Shown here in pieces: positions 5,881-11,926 of a DNA stretch of 15,214 nucleotides. Position 1 is the stretch's first letter; each line of letters begins with the position of its first letter. A program made the position numbers and the translations under genes. This DNA is from JAICIG01 sp035532215 (lineage in GTDB: Bacteria > Planctomycetota > Planctomycetia > Pirellulales > JAICIG01). Location of the stretch: contig DATKRK010000181.1 in the NCBI GenBank assembly GCA_035532215.1, positions 1 through 15,214 of the forward strand, read 5' to 3'. The notes under the pieces were generated by a model. It was not told where the DNA came from. It did not search any database and saw only the letters and a program-made list of their open reading frames with translations.

Positions 5881-6933
5881 ATGAGCTCCGCCCACGAACC
5901 CGACTGGCCGTCGCTCGACGCTCTGCTGCGCCGCGACCCTGGCGGACGCGGCGTAGCCGCCTTCATCCAAGGCGGCCAGCCGCTAGCGATGGGCCATCTT
6001 GAATCAGCTTCGCGAGAACTGGCCCAGCGAGGCCGAAGCGTCGCCATCGTCACCGGGTTTGCCATCGTCACCGGGTTTGCCATCGTCGGCCGCGATCCTC
6101 CGGCGGCCGAAACTGACGGTCCGCCGGGCGCGTTGCACCTGGCCCGAGTGCTGGCCGCCTTGGGAGTCGAGACGGCGCTGATTACCGATTCCGTCGGCCT
6201 GCCGCTGCTCGAAGCCGGGCGCCGCTGCGGGGGACTCGAATCGACCAGGCTCCTCGAATTCCCGCTCGCGCGCGATCCGGCCGTTTCGGACGCCTGGATC
6301 GAAGACTTCCTGACCTCGCCGGCGGGTGCGGGCTTGACGCACCTCGTTTCGATCGAGCGCGTCGGTCCGAGCCATACGCTCGAATCGCTGGCCGCTCAAC
6401 CGCGCAGCGGTCTGCCGCCAATCGCCGATTTCGAGCGGGAGGTCCCCCCCGAGCATCGCGATCGTTGCCATAACATGCGCGGCGTCGTCATCGACGACTG
6501 CACGGCGCCGATCCATCGCCTGTTCGAAGCCGTCGCCGCGCGCCGCGCGGAGGTCAAGACGATTGGCGTAGCCGACGGCGGCAACGAGATCGGCATGGGC
6601 GCCTTGGCTTGGGAAATGGTCCGACGGGCGATTGCCCGCGGCCCGGCGGGCCAGATCGCGTGCCGCATCCCGACCGATTTTCTGATTCTCGCCGGCGTGA
6701 GCAACTTTGGCGCATACGCGCTGGCGGCCGCCGTCGCCGTGCTTCGCGGACGAGCCGAACTGCTTTCGGCCTGGACTGCCGACGCCGAGCGGCGACTGAT
6801 CGAAACGCTCGTACGCGACGCCGGCGCCGTCGACGGCATCACCGGCATGAGCCAGCCAACCGTGGACGGCTTGCCGCTCGATGAGTATTTGGCGACGCTG
6901 ACCGCCATCGGCAATGCGGCGGCTGGAGCTTAG
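5881..6933 (+). CDS. D-glutamate cyclase-like (DUF4392) protein
   Basis: From the ATG at 5881 this gives 350 residues with the sequence signature of the DUF4392/D-glutamate cyclase family: VTGF (57-60), ETDGPPGA (77-84), SIERVGPS (157-164), GVADGGNEIGMG (229-240) and AGVSNFGAYAL (271-281). The characterised family member, mitochondrial DGLUCY, converts D-glutamate to 5-oxo-D-proline; the bacterial role here is inferred by homology only. An upstream in-frame TTG at 5851 would add ten Pro/Arg-rich residues (PVPCRRPAR) that do not look like family sequence, so I prefer the ATG, although neither start has a ribosome site. An exact 18-base duplication repeats AIVTGF at residues 55-60 and 61-66, directly at a conserved loop. 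The gene stands alone, 130 bases before purD. No signal peptide is seen, so it is probably cytoplasmic. Confidence 0.85.
   Translation: MSSAHEPDWPSLDALLRRDPGGRGVAAFIQGGQPLAMGHLESASRELAQRGRSVAIVTGFAIVTGFAIVGRDPPAAETDGPPGALHLARVLAALGVETALITDSVGLPLLEAGRRCGGLESTRLLEFPLARDPAVSDAWIEDFLTSPAGAGLTHLVSIERVGPSHTLESLAAQPRSGLPPIADFEREVPPEHRDRCHNMRGVVIDDCTAPIHRLFEAVAARRAEVKTIGVADGGNEIGMGALAWEMVRRAIARGPAGQIACRIPTDFLILAGVSNFGAYALAAAVAVLRGRAELLSAWTADAERRLIETLVRDAGAVDGITGMSQPTVDGLPLDEYLATLTAIGNAAAGA
6043..6078 (+). repeat. Exact 18-base in-frame tandem duplication inside the DUF4392 gene
   Basis: GCCATCGTCACCGGGTTT occurs at 6043-6060 and again at 6061-6078, and the first nine bases recur at 6079-6087. It adds six residues (AIVTGF) to the protein without breaking the frame. 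The copies are identical, so the event is either recent or constrained. Confidence 0.95.
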
Positions 6934-7008
6934 CGGCGGGTATTCAGAAGGGATTCCGTTTGCAGTTTACCTCCCGCCTTCCCCTGGCCCGTTTCCACCC
7001 AGCGCCGG

Positions 7009-7014
7009 TACAAT
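7009..7014 (+). promoter_or_regulatory. Possible -10 element of a purD promoter
   Basis: TACAAT is a 5/6 match to the sigma70 -10 consensus, 49 bases before the purD ATG. No recognisable -35 hexamer is found 16-18 bases upstream, so this is weak support only. Confidence 0.25.
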
Positions 7015-7063
7015 CAATCTCACCCACTTGTGATCCCTGCCTTCCTTCTTTGGCATTGAATTC

Positions 7064-8353
7064 ATGAACGTACTGATTATCGGCAACGGCGGACGCGAAC
7101 ACGCGCTGGCCTGGAAGATCGCACAGAGTCCCCGCTCCGAACGCATCTTCGTGGCGCCGGGCAATGCCGGCACGGCGGCCGAGGCGGAAAACGTCGATCT
7201 GCAGCCGAATGATTTCGCCAAGCTGATCAAGTTCGCCAAAGAGAACCAGGTCGGGTTGACCGTGGTCGGCCCCGAGGCGCCGCTGGCGGCCGGCATCGTC
7301 GATGCTTTCTCCGCCGAGAAACTGCGGATTTTCGGCCCCAGCAAGGCCGCGGCCGAACTCGAAAGCAGCAAGGTCTTTTGCAAGAACCTGCTGCGGCATG
7401 CCGACGTGCCCACCGCCGATTACCGCGTGTTCCGCACTGCCGATCGCGCCGTCACGTTCCTCAAGGAGCGCGAAGACGTGCCGGTGGTCGTCAAGGCCGA
7501 CGGGCTGGCGTCGGGCAAGGGAGTCGTGGTTTGTGCAGGCCGCAACGAGGCGCTGGAAGCGGTCGAACGCATCGGCCGGGCCAAGGAATTCGGCGACGCC
7601 GGCAACCAGATCGTGATCGAAGAGCGGCTCGACGGCCAGGAGGCCAGCGTGCTGGCCATTACCGACGGGCAGACGATCGTCACGCTGCCGCCGGCTCAGG
7701 ATCATAAGCGAGCCCACGACGGCGACACTGGCCCGAATACCGGCGGCATGGGCGCCTATTGCCCCACGCCGCTGTTGGACGAGGCCGCGCTGCGCTGGGT
7801 CGAAGAGCACGTGCTCGTGCCGACCGTCCACGCCATGAAGCGCTCGCGGCGGCCGTTTCGCGGAGTGCTCTACGCCGGACTGATGCTCACCAACCAGGGG
7901 CCGAAGGTGCTGGAATACAACGTCCGTTTCGGCGATCCCGAGTGTCAGCCGATCTTGATGCGGCTCAAAAGCGATCTGCTCGACGTGCTCGAAGCCACGG
8001 CCCTCGGCCAGCTCGATCGCTTGGAGCCGCTCAAGTGGGATCCGCGGCCGGCCGTGTGCGTGGTGATGGCCAGCGAAGGCTATCCGGGCAAGTACCAGAC
8101 CGGCCGGCCGATTCGCGGCCTCGAGGAAGCGGCCAAAGTGACCGACGTGAAGGTCTTCCACGCCGGCACGGCCACGGCATCCGGGCAAGTGGTGACCAAC
8201 GGCGGCCGCGTGCTCGGCGTCACGGCGTTGGGCAACACGATCTCATCCGCCAAGCTCCAGGCTTACACCGCCGTCAAAGCCATCCGCTGGGAAGGCGCCT
8301 GGTGCCGCAAGGACATTTCCGACAAGGCGCTGAAGCTGGCCGCGAAGGGCTGA
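7064..8353 (+). CDS. purD: Phosphoribosylamine--glycine ligase (GAR synthetase)
   Basis: This is the second enzyme of de novo purine synthesis. It joins phosphoribosylamine and glycine with ATP to make glycinamide ribonucleotide in the cytoplasm. At 429 residues it is full length for bacterial PurD. The N-terminal domain starts at once with the dinucleotide-like loop GNGGREH (7-13) and has VVGPEAPLAAG (67-77). The ATP-grasp domain shows VVVKADGLASGKGV (141-154), QDHKRAHDGDTGPNTGGMG (212-230) and the metal-binding EYNVRFGDPECQ (284-295), followed by the C-terminal domain. The ATG at 7064 gives the expected N-terminus (MNVLIIGNGGREH); no Shine-Dalgarno is visible. No other purine gene lies in the window, so it is probably transcribed alone. 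It is followed by a large inverted repeat. Confidence 0.98.
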   Translation: MNVLIIGNGGREHALAWKIAQSPRSERIFVAPGNAGTAAEAENVDLQPNDFAKLIKFAKENQVGLTVVGPEAPLAAGIVDAFSAEKLRIFGPSKAAAELESSKVFCKNLLRHADVPTADYRVFRTADRAVTFLKEREDVPVVVKADGLASGKGVVVCAGRNEALEAVERIGRAKEFGDAGNQIVIEERLDGQEASVLAITDGQTIVTLPPAQDHKRAHDGDTGPNTGGMGAYCPTPLLDEAALRWVEEHVLVPTVHAMKRSRRPFRGVLYAGLMLTNQGPKVLEYNVRFGDPECQPILMRLKSDLLDVLEATALGQLDRLEPLKWDPRPAVCVVMASEGYPGKYQTGRPIRGLEEAAKVTDVKVFHAGTATASGQVVTNGGRVLGVTALGNTISSAKLQAYTAVKAIRWEGAWCRKDISDKALKLAAKG

Positions 8354-8415
8354 ATCGAGCAATCGCGGCGGGGTGAAGTGCGGTCGTCGCGAATTGATGC
8401 GGCCGAGGGAAGAGA

Positions 8416-8533
8416 ATCACGAAAACGCGAAAGGACGAAAGCACGAAAGGGGAATTGGATTCAGCCGCGTGGATTCGTCTGAGAGTCTTGCCGCTTCGTT
8501 TTTCGCGTTTTCGTCCTTTCGCGTTTTCGTGAT
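8416..8533. repeat. Perfect 25-base inverted repeat with 8-base internal periodicity
   Basis: Bases 8416-8440 and 8509-8533 are exact reverse complements, with partial pairing continuing inward and a 68-base spacer. Each arm is made of 8-base units of the form CGAAANNN (CGAAAACG, CGAAAGGA, CGAAAGCA). It lies directly after purD and could form a large hairpin that ends or stabilises the transcript. There is no U-tract directly after it, so I do not call it an intrinsic terminator. Confidence 0.9.
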
Positions 8534-8551
8534 GCACTTTTTCGTGATGCA
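8524..8551. repeat. Direct repeat TTTTCGTGATGCA, two copies
   Basis: TTTTCGTGATGCA occurs at 8524-8536 and 8539-8551, 15 bases apart. The first copy overlaps the right arm of the inverted repeat and the second ends two bases before the GTG start of the next gene, so the repeat occupies the usual ribosome-binding region. Confidence 0.75.
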
Positions 8552-8553
8552 TC

Positions 8554-9117
8554 GTGCCTAGCATTCGTACATTGAAACGCCTGTCGCAGTTCTCGCTTAG
8601 AGCCATGCTCCTGCTGTTTATTCCCTTGGCGCTCTTGTCAGGACTTGCAGCATGGCTGCTGAATCCCCCTCCCATCGACGTGAGCATCGACGCCGAGCCG
8701 TACTCATTCCCGCGATATGACGACCATGCGGGCAATCTGCCCCTCGGGGCGGTCGTGAAAGTGACGAACTTGTCGAAAAGCACGGTCTGGGTCCTTGGAC
8801 TTCCTGGATCGCCAACCTTCGCTGACCAGCAGCTCGTTGATGGTGAATGGACGTCGTCCATGTCGTTCTCGACTTCGGACCCAAAGCAGTGGACGCCGTT
8901 GCGCCCCATGGAATCGCTCACAATCTTGGCAGGTCCAATTTCCGAGAGAGCAACCGAATTGCGTGTCGGCCTGTCGTTTACCACGGAAAGGCTTGCGCCG
9001 ACCGAAGCGCATTGGGTATACAGCCCGGCAGTAAAGATCGTGAAACGCGGGCAGGATTATTTCCCCGAACCGAAGCCGGGGGCACAGCAAGAGGAGCAAA
9101 TTCTTCCGCTCAATTGA
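8554..9117 (+). CDS. Hypothetical membrane-anchored protein
   Basis: This protein of 187 residues is not recognised. The N-terminus is basic (RTLKRLSQFSLR) followed by a hydrophobic anchor at about residues 17-37, then Pro/Asp-rich sequence and a soluble, probably beta-rich domain facing outward. No catalytic motif or CxxC is seen. The FSLRAMLLL-type N-terminus resembles that of many short anchored planctomycete proteins, from recollection. The start is uncertain: GTG at 8554 or TTG at 8572, with neither preceded by a ribosome site because the upstream repeat ends at 8551. Base composition is somewhat lower in GC than the neighbouring purD, which fits accessory DNA. The reading frame has no internal break. 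Confidence 0.65.
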   Translation: MPSIRTLKRLSQFSLRAMLLLFIPLALLSGLAAWLLNPPPIDVSIDAEPYSFPRYDDHAGNLPLGAVVKVTNLSKSTVWVLGLPGSPTFADQQLVDGEWTSSMSFSTSDPKQWTPLRPMESLTILAGPISERATELRVGLSFTTERLAPTEAHWVYSPAVKIVKRGQDYFPEPKPGAQQEEQILPLN

Positions 9118-9182
9118 CCGAGCGCGTTTTTCGCAGCCAAACGTCGGAAACTAACAAAGCGGTGTAAGCGGCTTGTCGCGAA

Positions 9183-9755
9183 TTACACGTTCTCTTCTAT
9201 ATCTTCCCCATACCCCGGCGGAAAGATGGCTTCGGCGTTGGCTTGCTCGTCAAGCGTTTCGTCGGCGAATTGCGCAAGCCAATAGTCGACCTCATCTTCG
9301 GCCGGGGCCGAGGCGGGCTTGGACGGTCTGGTTGCCGACGCGCGTTGCAGTTCGCGGCGGCGACGGACCGTTTCGGCGTACCAGCGATCGCTGTCGATGG
9401 CCTGCGCGCGGCGGCGGCGCGCGGCGCGGTGCAACCGATGATCGCTGGAAACCACGAGCAGTTGCCGCGGCGCGCTGTCGGCGCAGATCAACTCTTCGAT
9501 CAAAGAGTCGGCGTCGTCGTGATTGGCGGCAAATCGCACGCAAACGCCCCGATGCATGAGCGTTTGTGGCATGCCCGGCGGCGCGTGCGCGGCGTCGAAG
9601 ACCACCGTCGTTCGGGCTACCATTTCCGCAGGCAGCGACTCGGCCAGGAAATTCAGCAGCGCCAGCCGCGAGCGTTCGAAGCCGCCCGGCCCGCGTCCCC
9701 GGCCGAGAATGCCCGAGGCGTGCAGCAGATTGTAGCCGTCGATGAGCAGCGTCAT
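9183..9755 (-). CDS. YacP-like NYN-domain protein, putative ribonuclease
   Basis: This is a 190-residue protein with an N-terminal NYN/PIN-like nuclease domain of the YacP (Rae1) type. Acidic residues expected at the metal site are present: Asp6 in LLIDGYNLLH, Asp54 in VVFDAAH, the group NHDDADSLIEEL with Asp80/81/83, and Asp105 in VVSSDHRL. YacP/Rae1 of Bacillus is an endoribonuclease that cleaves mRNA on ribosomes; the substrate here is unknown. Residues 115-150 are rich in Arg, Ala and Pro and could contact RNA; the tail (151-190) is acidic. The ATG at 9755 gives the canonical MTLLIDGYN start; no Shine-Dalgarno is seen. The REP-like cluster lies directly upstream. Confidence 0.88.
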   Translation of the reverse strand: MTLLIDGYNLLHASGILGRGRGPGGFERSRLALLNFLAESLPAEMVARTTVVFDAAHAPPGMPQTLMHRGVCVRFAANHDDADSLIEELICADSAPRQLLVVSSDHRLHRAARRRRAQAIDSDRWYAETVRRRRELQRASATRPSKPASAPAEDEVDYWLAQFADETLDEQANAEAIFPPGYGEDIEENV

Positions 9756-9784
9756 CGGTCTGTACCATAGAGCCGCTAACAGTA

Positions 9785-9921
9785 CGTAGGTCAGGCTTTC
9801 CAGCCTGACGGCCCTGTCAGGCTGGAAAGCCTGACCTACGATTACCCCTCGTCCGACGCCCAGTCAGGCTCGAAAGCCTGAGCTACCTGACGGCCCTGTC
9901 AGGCTGGAAAGCTTGACCTAC
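9785..9921. repeat. Cluster of four REP-like hairpin elements with GTAG foot
   Basis: Each copy has the form GTAG followed by the palindrome GTCAGGCT-TTCC-AGCCTGAC, or its complement. Copy A is on the plus strand (GTAG 9786-9789, hairpin 9790-9809). Copies B (9816-9839), C (9863-9886) and D (9898-9921) are on the minus strand. A and B form an exact 25-base inverted repeat around GGCCCT (9785-9840), which resembles a BIME. Copy C has an outer G-G mismatch and a changed loop; copy D has a G-T pair in the stem. The cluster lies between the stop of the secretin-like gene and the start of the NYN gene. Confidence 0.9.
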
Positions 9922-9960
9922 AAATCATATCGTCGAGCGCGGCCGGCGGCCAATGCTCGC

Positions 9961-11349
9961 TCAATACCGCCCGTGATACGTCCGGGCGTCGCGGGCGCTG
10001 GTGCGGACAGTTTGGGCCGTGGGAGCGAGCTGCCCCTTGCTCTCGACGAACACCAACAAATCGGCCCGCGGCGGCGACGACAACAGCGGCAGCGAGGCCA
10101 GCAGGCCCGGCTGACGGTCGGGTACCGGCGTGGCGACGACCCCCAGGCCCACGACCAACACCTGGTCGGCGGGCCAGCGGAATCGCTCGTGCAACCGGCA
10201 GTGCGTGATCTGTGGCACGTCGATCGCCACTTGCTGCCGAGGCGTCACGGCGGTCGGCACCGCCAGCTTAACCGGCACAAGCCGCTCCAGTTGATCGATG
10301 TTGCACTTGATGACCGAATCGACCGTCCGCCCGTCCAGCGACAACAACGGGCTCAGCTCCAACGAAAAGCCCTCGTCGAATTGCGTCTGTTCCGGCTCGT
10401 AGCCGGGCCAAATCTCCGGATGAACGAAGATGTCGCGGACGAAGATTCGCGGGCGGATCGCCGAGACGGTGGTCGATTGCCCGTTGTTGACCAGCAAATG
10501 CGGCGAGCTGTGTTCGCGAAAGTCGTTCCGCTTGCGCAGATCTTCCAGCATCAACGACACGTCTTCCTTGTGCACCAGCCAGGCCTGAATGCCTTGCGTC
10601 TGCACCGGCACCGGGTGCAACACGGCGTGCGCCTTGGCCCGCCAGTCGGGATGCCCGACCGTCACCACGCGCAGGCTGAAGGCTTGCGACTCGGCCTCGG
10701 CGTTGAGGAACCGGTCGACCACCTCGGCCACGACGTTGTGCATCTCGGGCGTGTGATAGACGATCAGCCGGCTGGCGTCGGCGCACAGCAGAGCGACCGG
10801 CTCGCTATGCCAGGCTTCGTAGCCCGTCTCGCGCAAGATCCAGTCGACGATCGCCTGTTCGGGCCGGTTCGTCGAGGTCACGCGCATGGTGTAAGGACGA
10901 ATGTTGTAGGTTCGCAGAATCTGCCCGGCTTCGTTGGGCAGCGCGTCGAGGCTGTCGCTCATCACGGCCGACGAGCGATGCGCTGGCGGCGACAAGGGCT
11001 CGAGCGGGTCGTGGTCGCTCGGCTCGAGTTGGCCCGGTTGTTCGGCTTCCTCGCTCGGGCGCGACAGACTGCGTTTGCTGATCGAAGCGCTGCCGGCCTT
11101 TTGCCAGTTCAGCGACTGGCCGCCGGACGATTTCCTTTTCTTGGTCGTCGCCGCCGGCGTCGGCTGGTCGGAGCTGGCTTGATACTCTTCGTCCGACGCT
11201 TCGGCCGGCGCCTGAGCCCAGGCGGCGCCGCGCGAGCCAGCGAGAAATCCGCCCGGCGCGAAAGTTACGTAAGCGACTGCCAAGGCCGCCCATGCTAGCG
11301 TCCACTGTAAACCGCGCCATCCGGACGCCCGACGCCAAGAAATGCACAT
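9961..11349 (-). CDS. Exported secretin-like hypothetical protein
   Basis: This protein has 462 residues. A basic N-terminus and hydrophobic segment (about 12-35) followed by AWAQA at 43-47 look like a signal peptide cleaved after residue 47. Residues 48-135 are polar, Pro/Ser-rich and probably disordered. Residues 145-217 (TYNIRPYTMRVTSTN... RLIVYHTPEMHNVVAEVVDRF) resemble a secretin N-type domain. Residues 285-405 (LLVNNGQSTTVS, EGFSLELSPLLSLDGRTVDSVIKCNI) resemble the beta-strand core of type II/III secretins, but no complete secretin signature can be claimed. No other secretion gene lies nearby. The ATG at 11349 is well placed, with GGAGG (11361-11357) seven bases upstream. A pore-forming role is inference; it may instead be a soluble periplasmic relative. 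Confidence 0.75.
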   Translation of the reverse strand: MCISWRRASGWRGLQWTLAWAALAVAYVTFAPGGFLAGSRGAAWAQAPAEASDEEYQASSDQPTPAATTKKRKSSGGQSLNWQKAGSASISKRSLSRPSEEAEQPGQLEPSDHDPLEPLSPPAHRSSAVMSDSLDALPNEAGQILRTYNIRPYTMRVTSTNRPEQAIVDWILRETGYEAWHSEPVALLCADASRLIVYHTPEMHNVVAEVVDRFLNAEAESQAFSLRVVTVGHPDWRAKAHAVLHPVPVQTQGIQAWLVHKEDVSLMLEDLRKRNDFREHSSPHLLVNNGQSTTVSAIRPRIFVRDIFVHPEIWPGYEPEQTQFDEGFSLELSPLLSLDGRTVDSVIKCNIDQLERLVPVKLAVPTAVTPRQQVAIDVPQITHCRLHERFRWPADQVLVVGLGVVATPVPDRQPGLLASLPLLSSPPRADLLVFVESKGQLAPTAQTVRTSARDARTYHGRY

Positions 11350-11383
11350 CGTTCAGCCTCCATGCTGAAAAGAAGAGGGCCGG

Positions 11384-11412
11384 AGTATAGGCCGGGCGCC
11401 CTCGGTCGGCAA
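11384..11412 (-). promoter_or_regulatory. Predicted sigma70-type promoter of the secretin-like gene
   Basis: On the minus strand TTGCCG (11412-11407, 4/6 to consensus) and TATACT (11389-11384, 5/6) are separated by exactly 17 bases. The predicted start near 11377 leaves a leader of about 28 bases that contains the GGAGG ribosome site. Confidence 0.55.
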
Positions 11413-11451
11413 GGTCCGTTTCTTGAGCAAAAACGGCGGCAAAACGGCGAG

Positions 11452-11471
11452 CCGGAGGCGTAAGCCTCCGG
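11452..11471. repeat. Perfect 8-base-stem hairpin with GTAA loop
   Basis: CCGGAGGC-GTAA-GCCTCCGG is a perfect stem closed by a GNRA-class tetraloop, in the gap between two divergent promoters. No U-tract follows on either strand, so it is not a standard terminator. It resembles the REP-like elements at 9785-9921 in size and shape but lacks the GTAG foot. Confidence 0.75.
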
Positions 11472-11503
11472 GTACGTGGAATCACGCGACAGGCGTTTCG
11501 AGC

Positions 11504-11530
11504 TTGACGCCTAGGCTGCCTAGGTATAAA
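11504..11530 (+). promoter_or_regulatory. Predicted promoter of the PadR/HAAS operon
   Basis: TTGACG (11504-11509, 5/6 to -35) is followed by TATAAA (11525-11530, 5/6 to -10) with a short 15-base spacer; TAAACT (11527-11532, 4/6) would give 17 bases. The spacer is exactly the palindrome CCTAGGCTGCCTAGG. Confidence 0.5.
11510..11524. promoter_or_regulatory. Candidate operator 1 (CCTAGG-CTG-CCTAGG) within the promoter spacer
   Basis: This 15-base palindrome fills the whole space between the -35 and -10 hexamers of the PadR gene promoter. A dimeric repressor there would block RNA polymerase directly. PadR proteins commonly repress their own operon, so PadR is the likely ligand (inference). Confidence 0.45.
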
Positions 11531-11537
11531 CTCCGCT

Positions 11538-11556
11538 TACCTTGACAGCCAAGGTA
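11538..11556. promoter_or_regulatory. Candidate operator 2 (TACCTTG-ACAGC-CAAGGTA)
   Basis: A perfect 7-base inverted repeat with a 5-base spacer lies just downstream of the -10 element and 19 bases before the PadR start codon. Its sequence differs from operator 1 apart from a shared CCT/AGG theme, so the two may bind different proteins or one may be a leader hairpin. Confidence 0.45.
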
Positions 11557-11575
11557 TTCGTTCGGAGCGCGAAAT

Positions 11576-11926
11576 ATGCCCGTGAATTCCGACCTGTTGC
11601 GAGGGGCGCTCGAACCGGTGTTGCTGGAAGTGATCGCGGCGGGCAACACCTACGGCTACGACATCGCGCGTGCCATCGAAGAGCGCAGCCAGGGCGAACT
11701 GCTGGCCCAGGAAGGAACGCTCTACCCGGCGTTGCACCGCCTGGAAAAGCGCGGTTATCTGCGGGCTGAATGGAAAACCTCGCCCGAAGGACGCCGCCGC
11801 AAGCACTATCTCTTAACGGCGGCCGGAACGCGGCGGCTGCAGGAGTTGCGTGCAGAGTGGGCTGCATTCAGTCGCACGGTGAACCGTATTTTGGGGATCG
11901 CCCATGTCGTCGCCGCCGCGAGATGA
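11576..11926 (+). CDS. PadR-family transcriptional repressor
   Basis: This 116-residue winged-helix protein is full length for the short PadR type. Residues 7-75 show the family pattern: LLRGALEPVLLEVIAAGNTYGYDIARAIEERSQG, then the recognition region LLAQEGTLYPALHRLEKRGYLRAEW, followed by the wing containing GRRRKHYLLTAAG and a C-terminal dimerisation helix. The ATG at 11576 is preceded by GGAG at 11564-11567, eight bases away. The end overlaps the HAAS-domain gene by 23 bases, so the two are probably translationally coupled. Two palindromes in its promoter suggest autoregulation. In known PadR-HAAS pairs the partner gene is often a membrane protein that responds to the same signal; the effector here cannot be read from sequence. 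Confidence 0.93.
   Translation: MPVNSDLLRGALEPVLLEVIAAGNTYGYDIARAIEERSQGELLAQEGTLYPALHRLEKRGYLRAEWKTSPEGRRRKHYLLTAAGTRRLQELRAEWAAFSRTVNRILGIAHVVAAAR

Noticed and set aside
6944..8188. 414-residue minus-strand open frame opposite purD
   Set aside because: It is a codon-bias shadow of purD, whose motifs are complete on the plus strand.
8416..8533. Intrinsic terminator of purD
   Set aside because: The arms are 68 bases apart and no U-tract directly follows the right arm; effects on termination cannot be read from sequence.
9785..9921. CRISPR array
   Set aside because: The units are palindromic and in both orientations, spacing is irregular (6, 23 and 11 bases) and there are no spacers of regular length.
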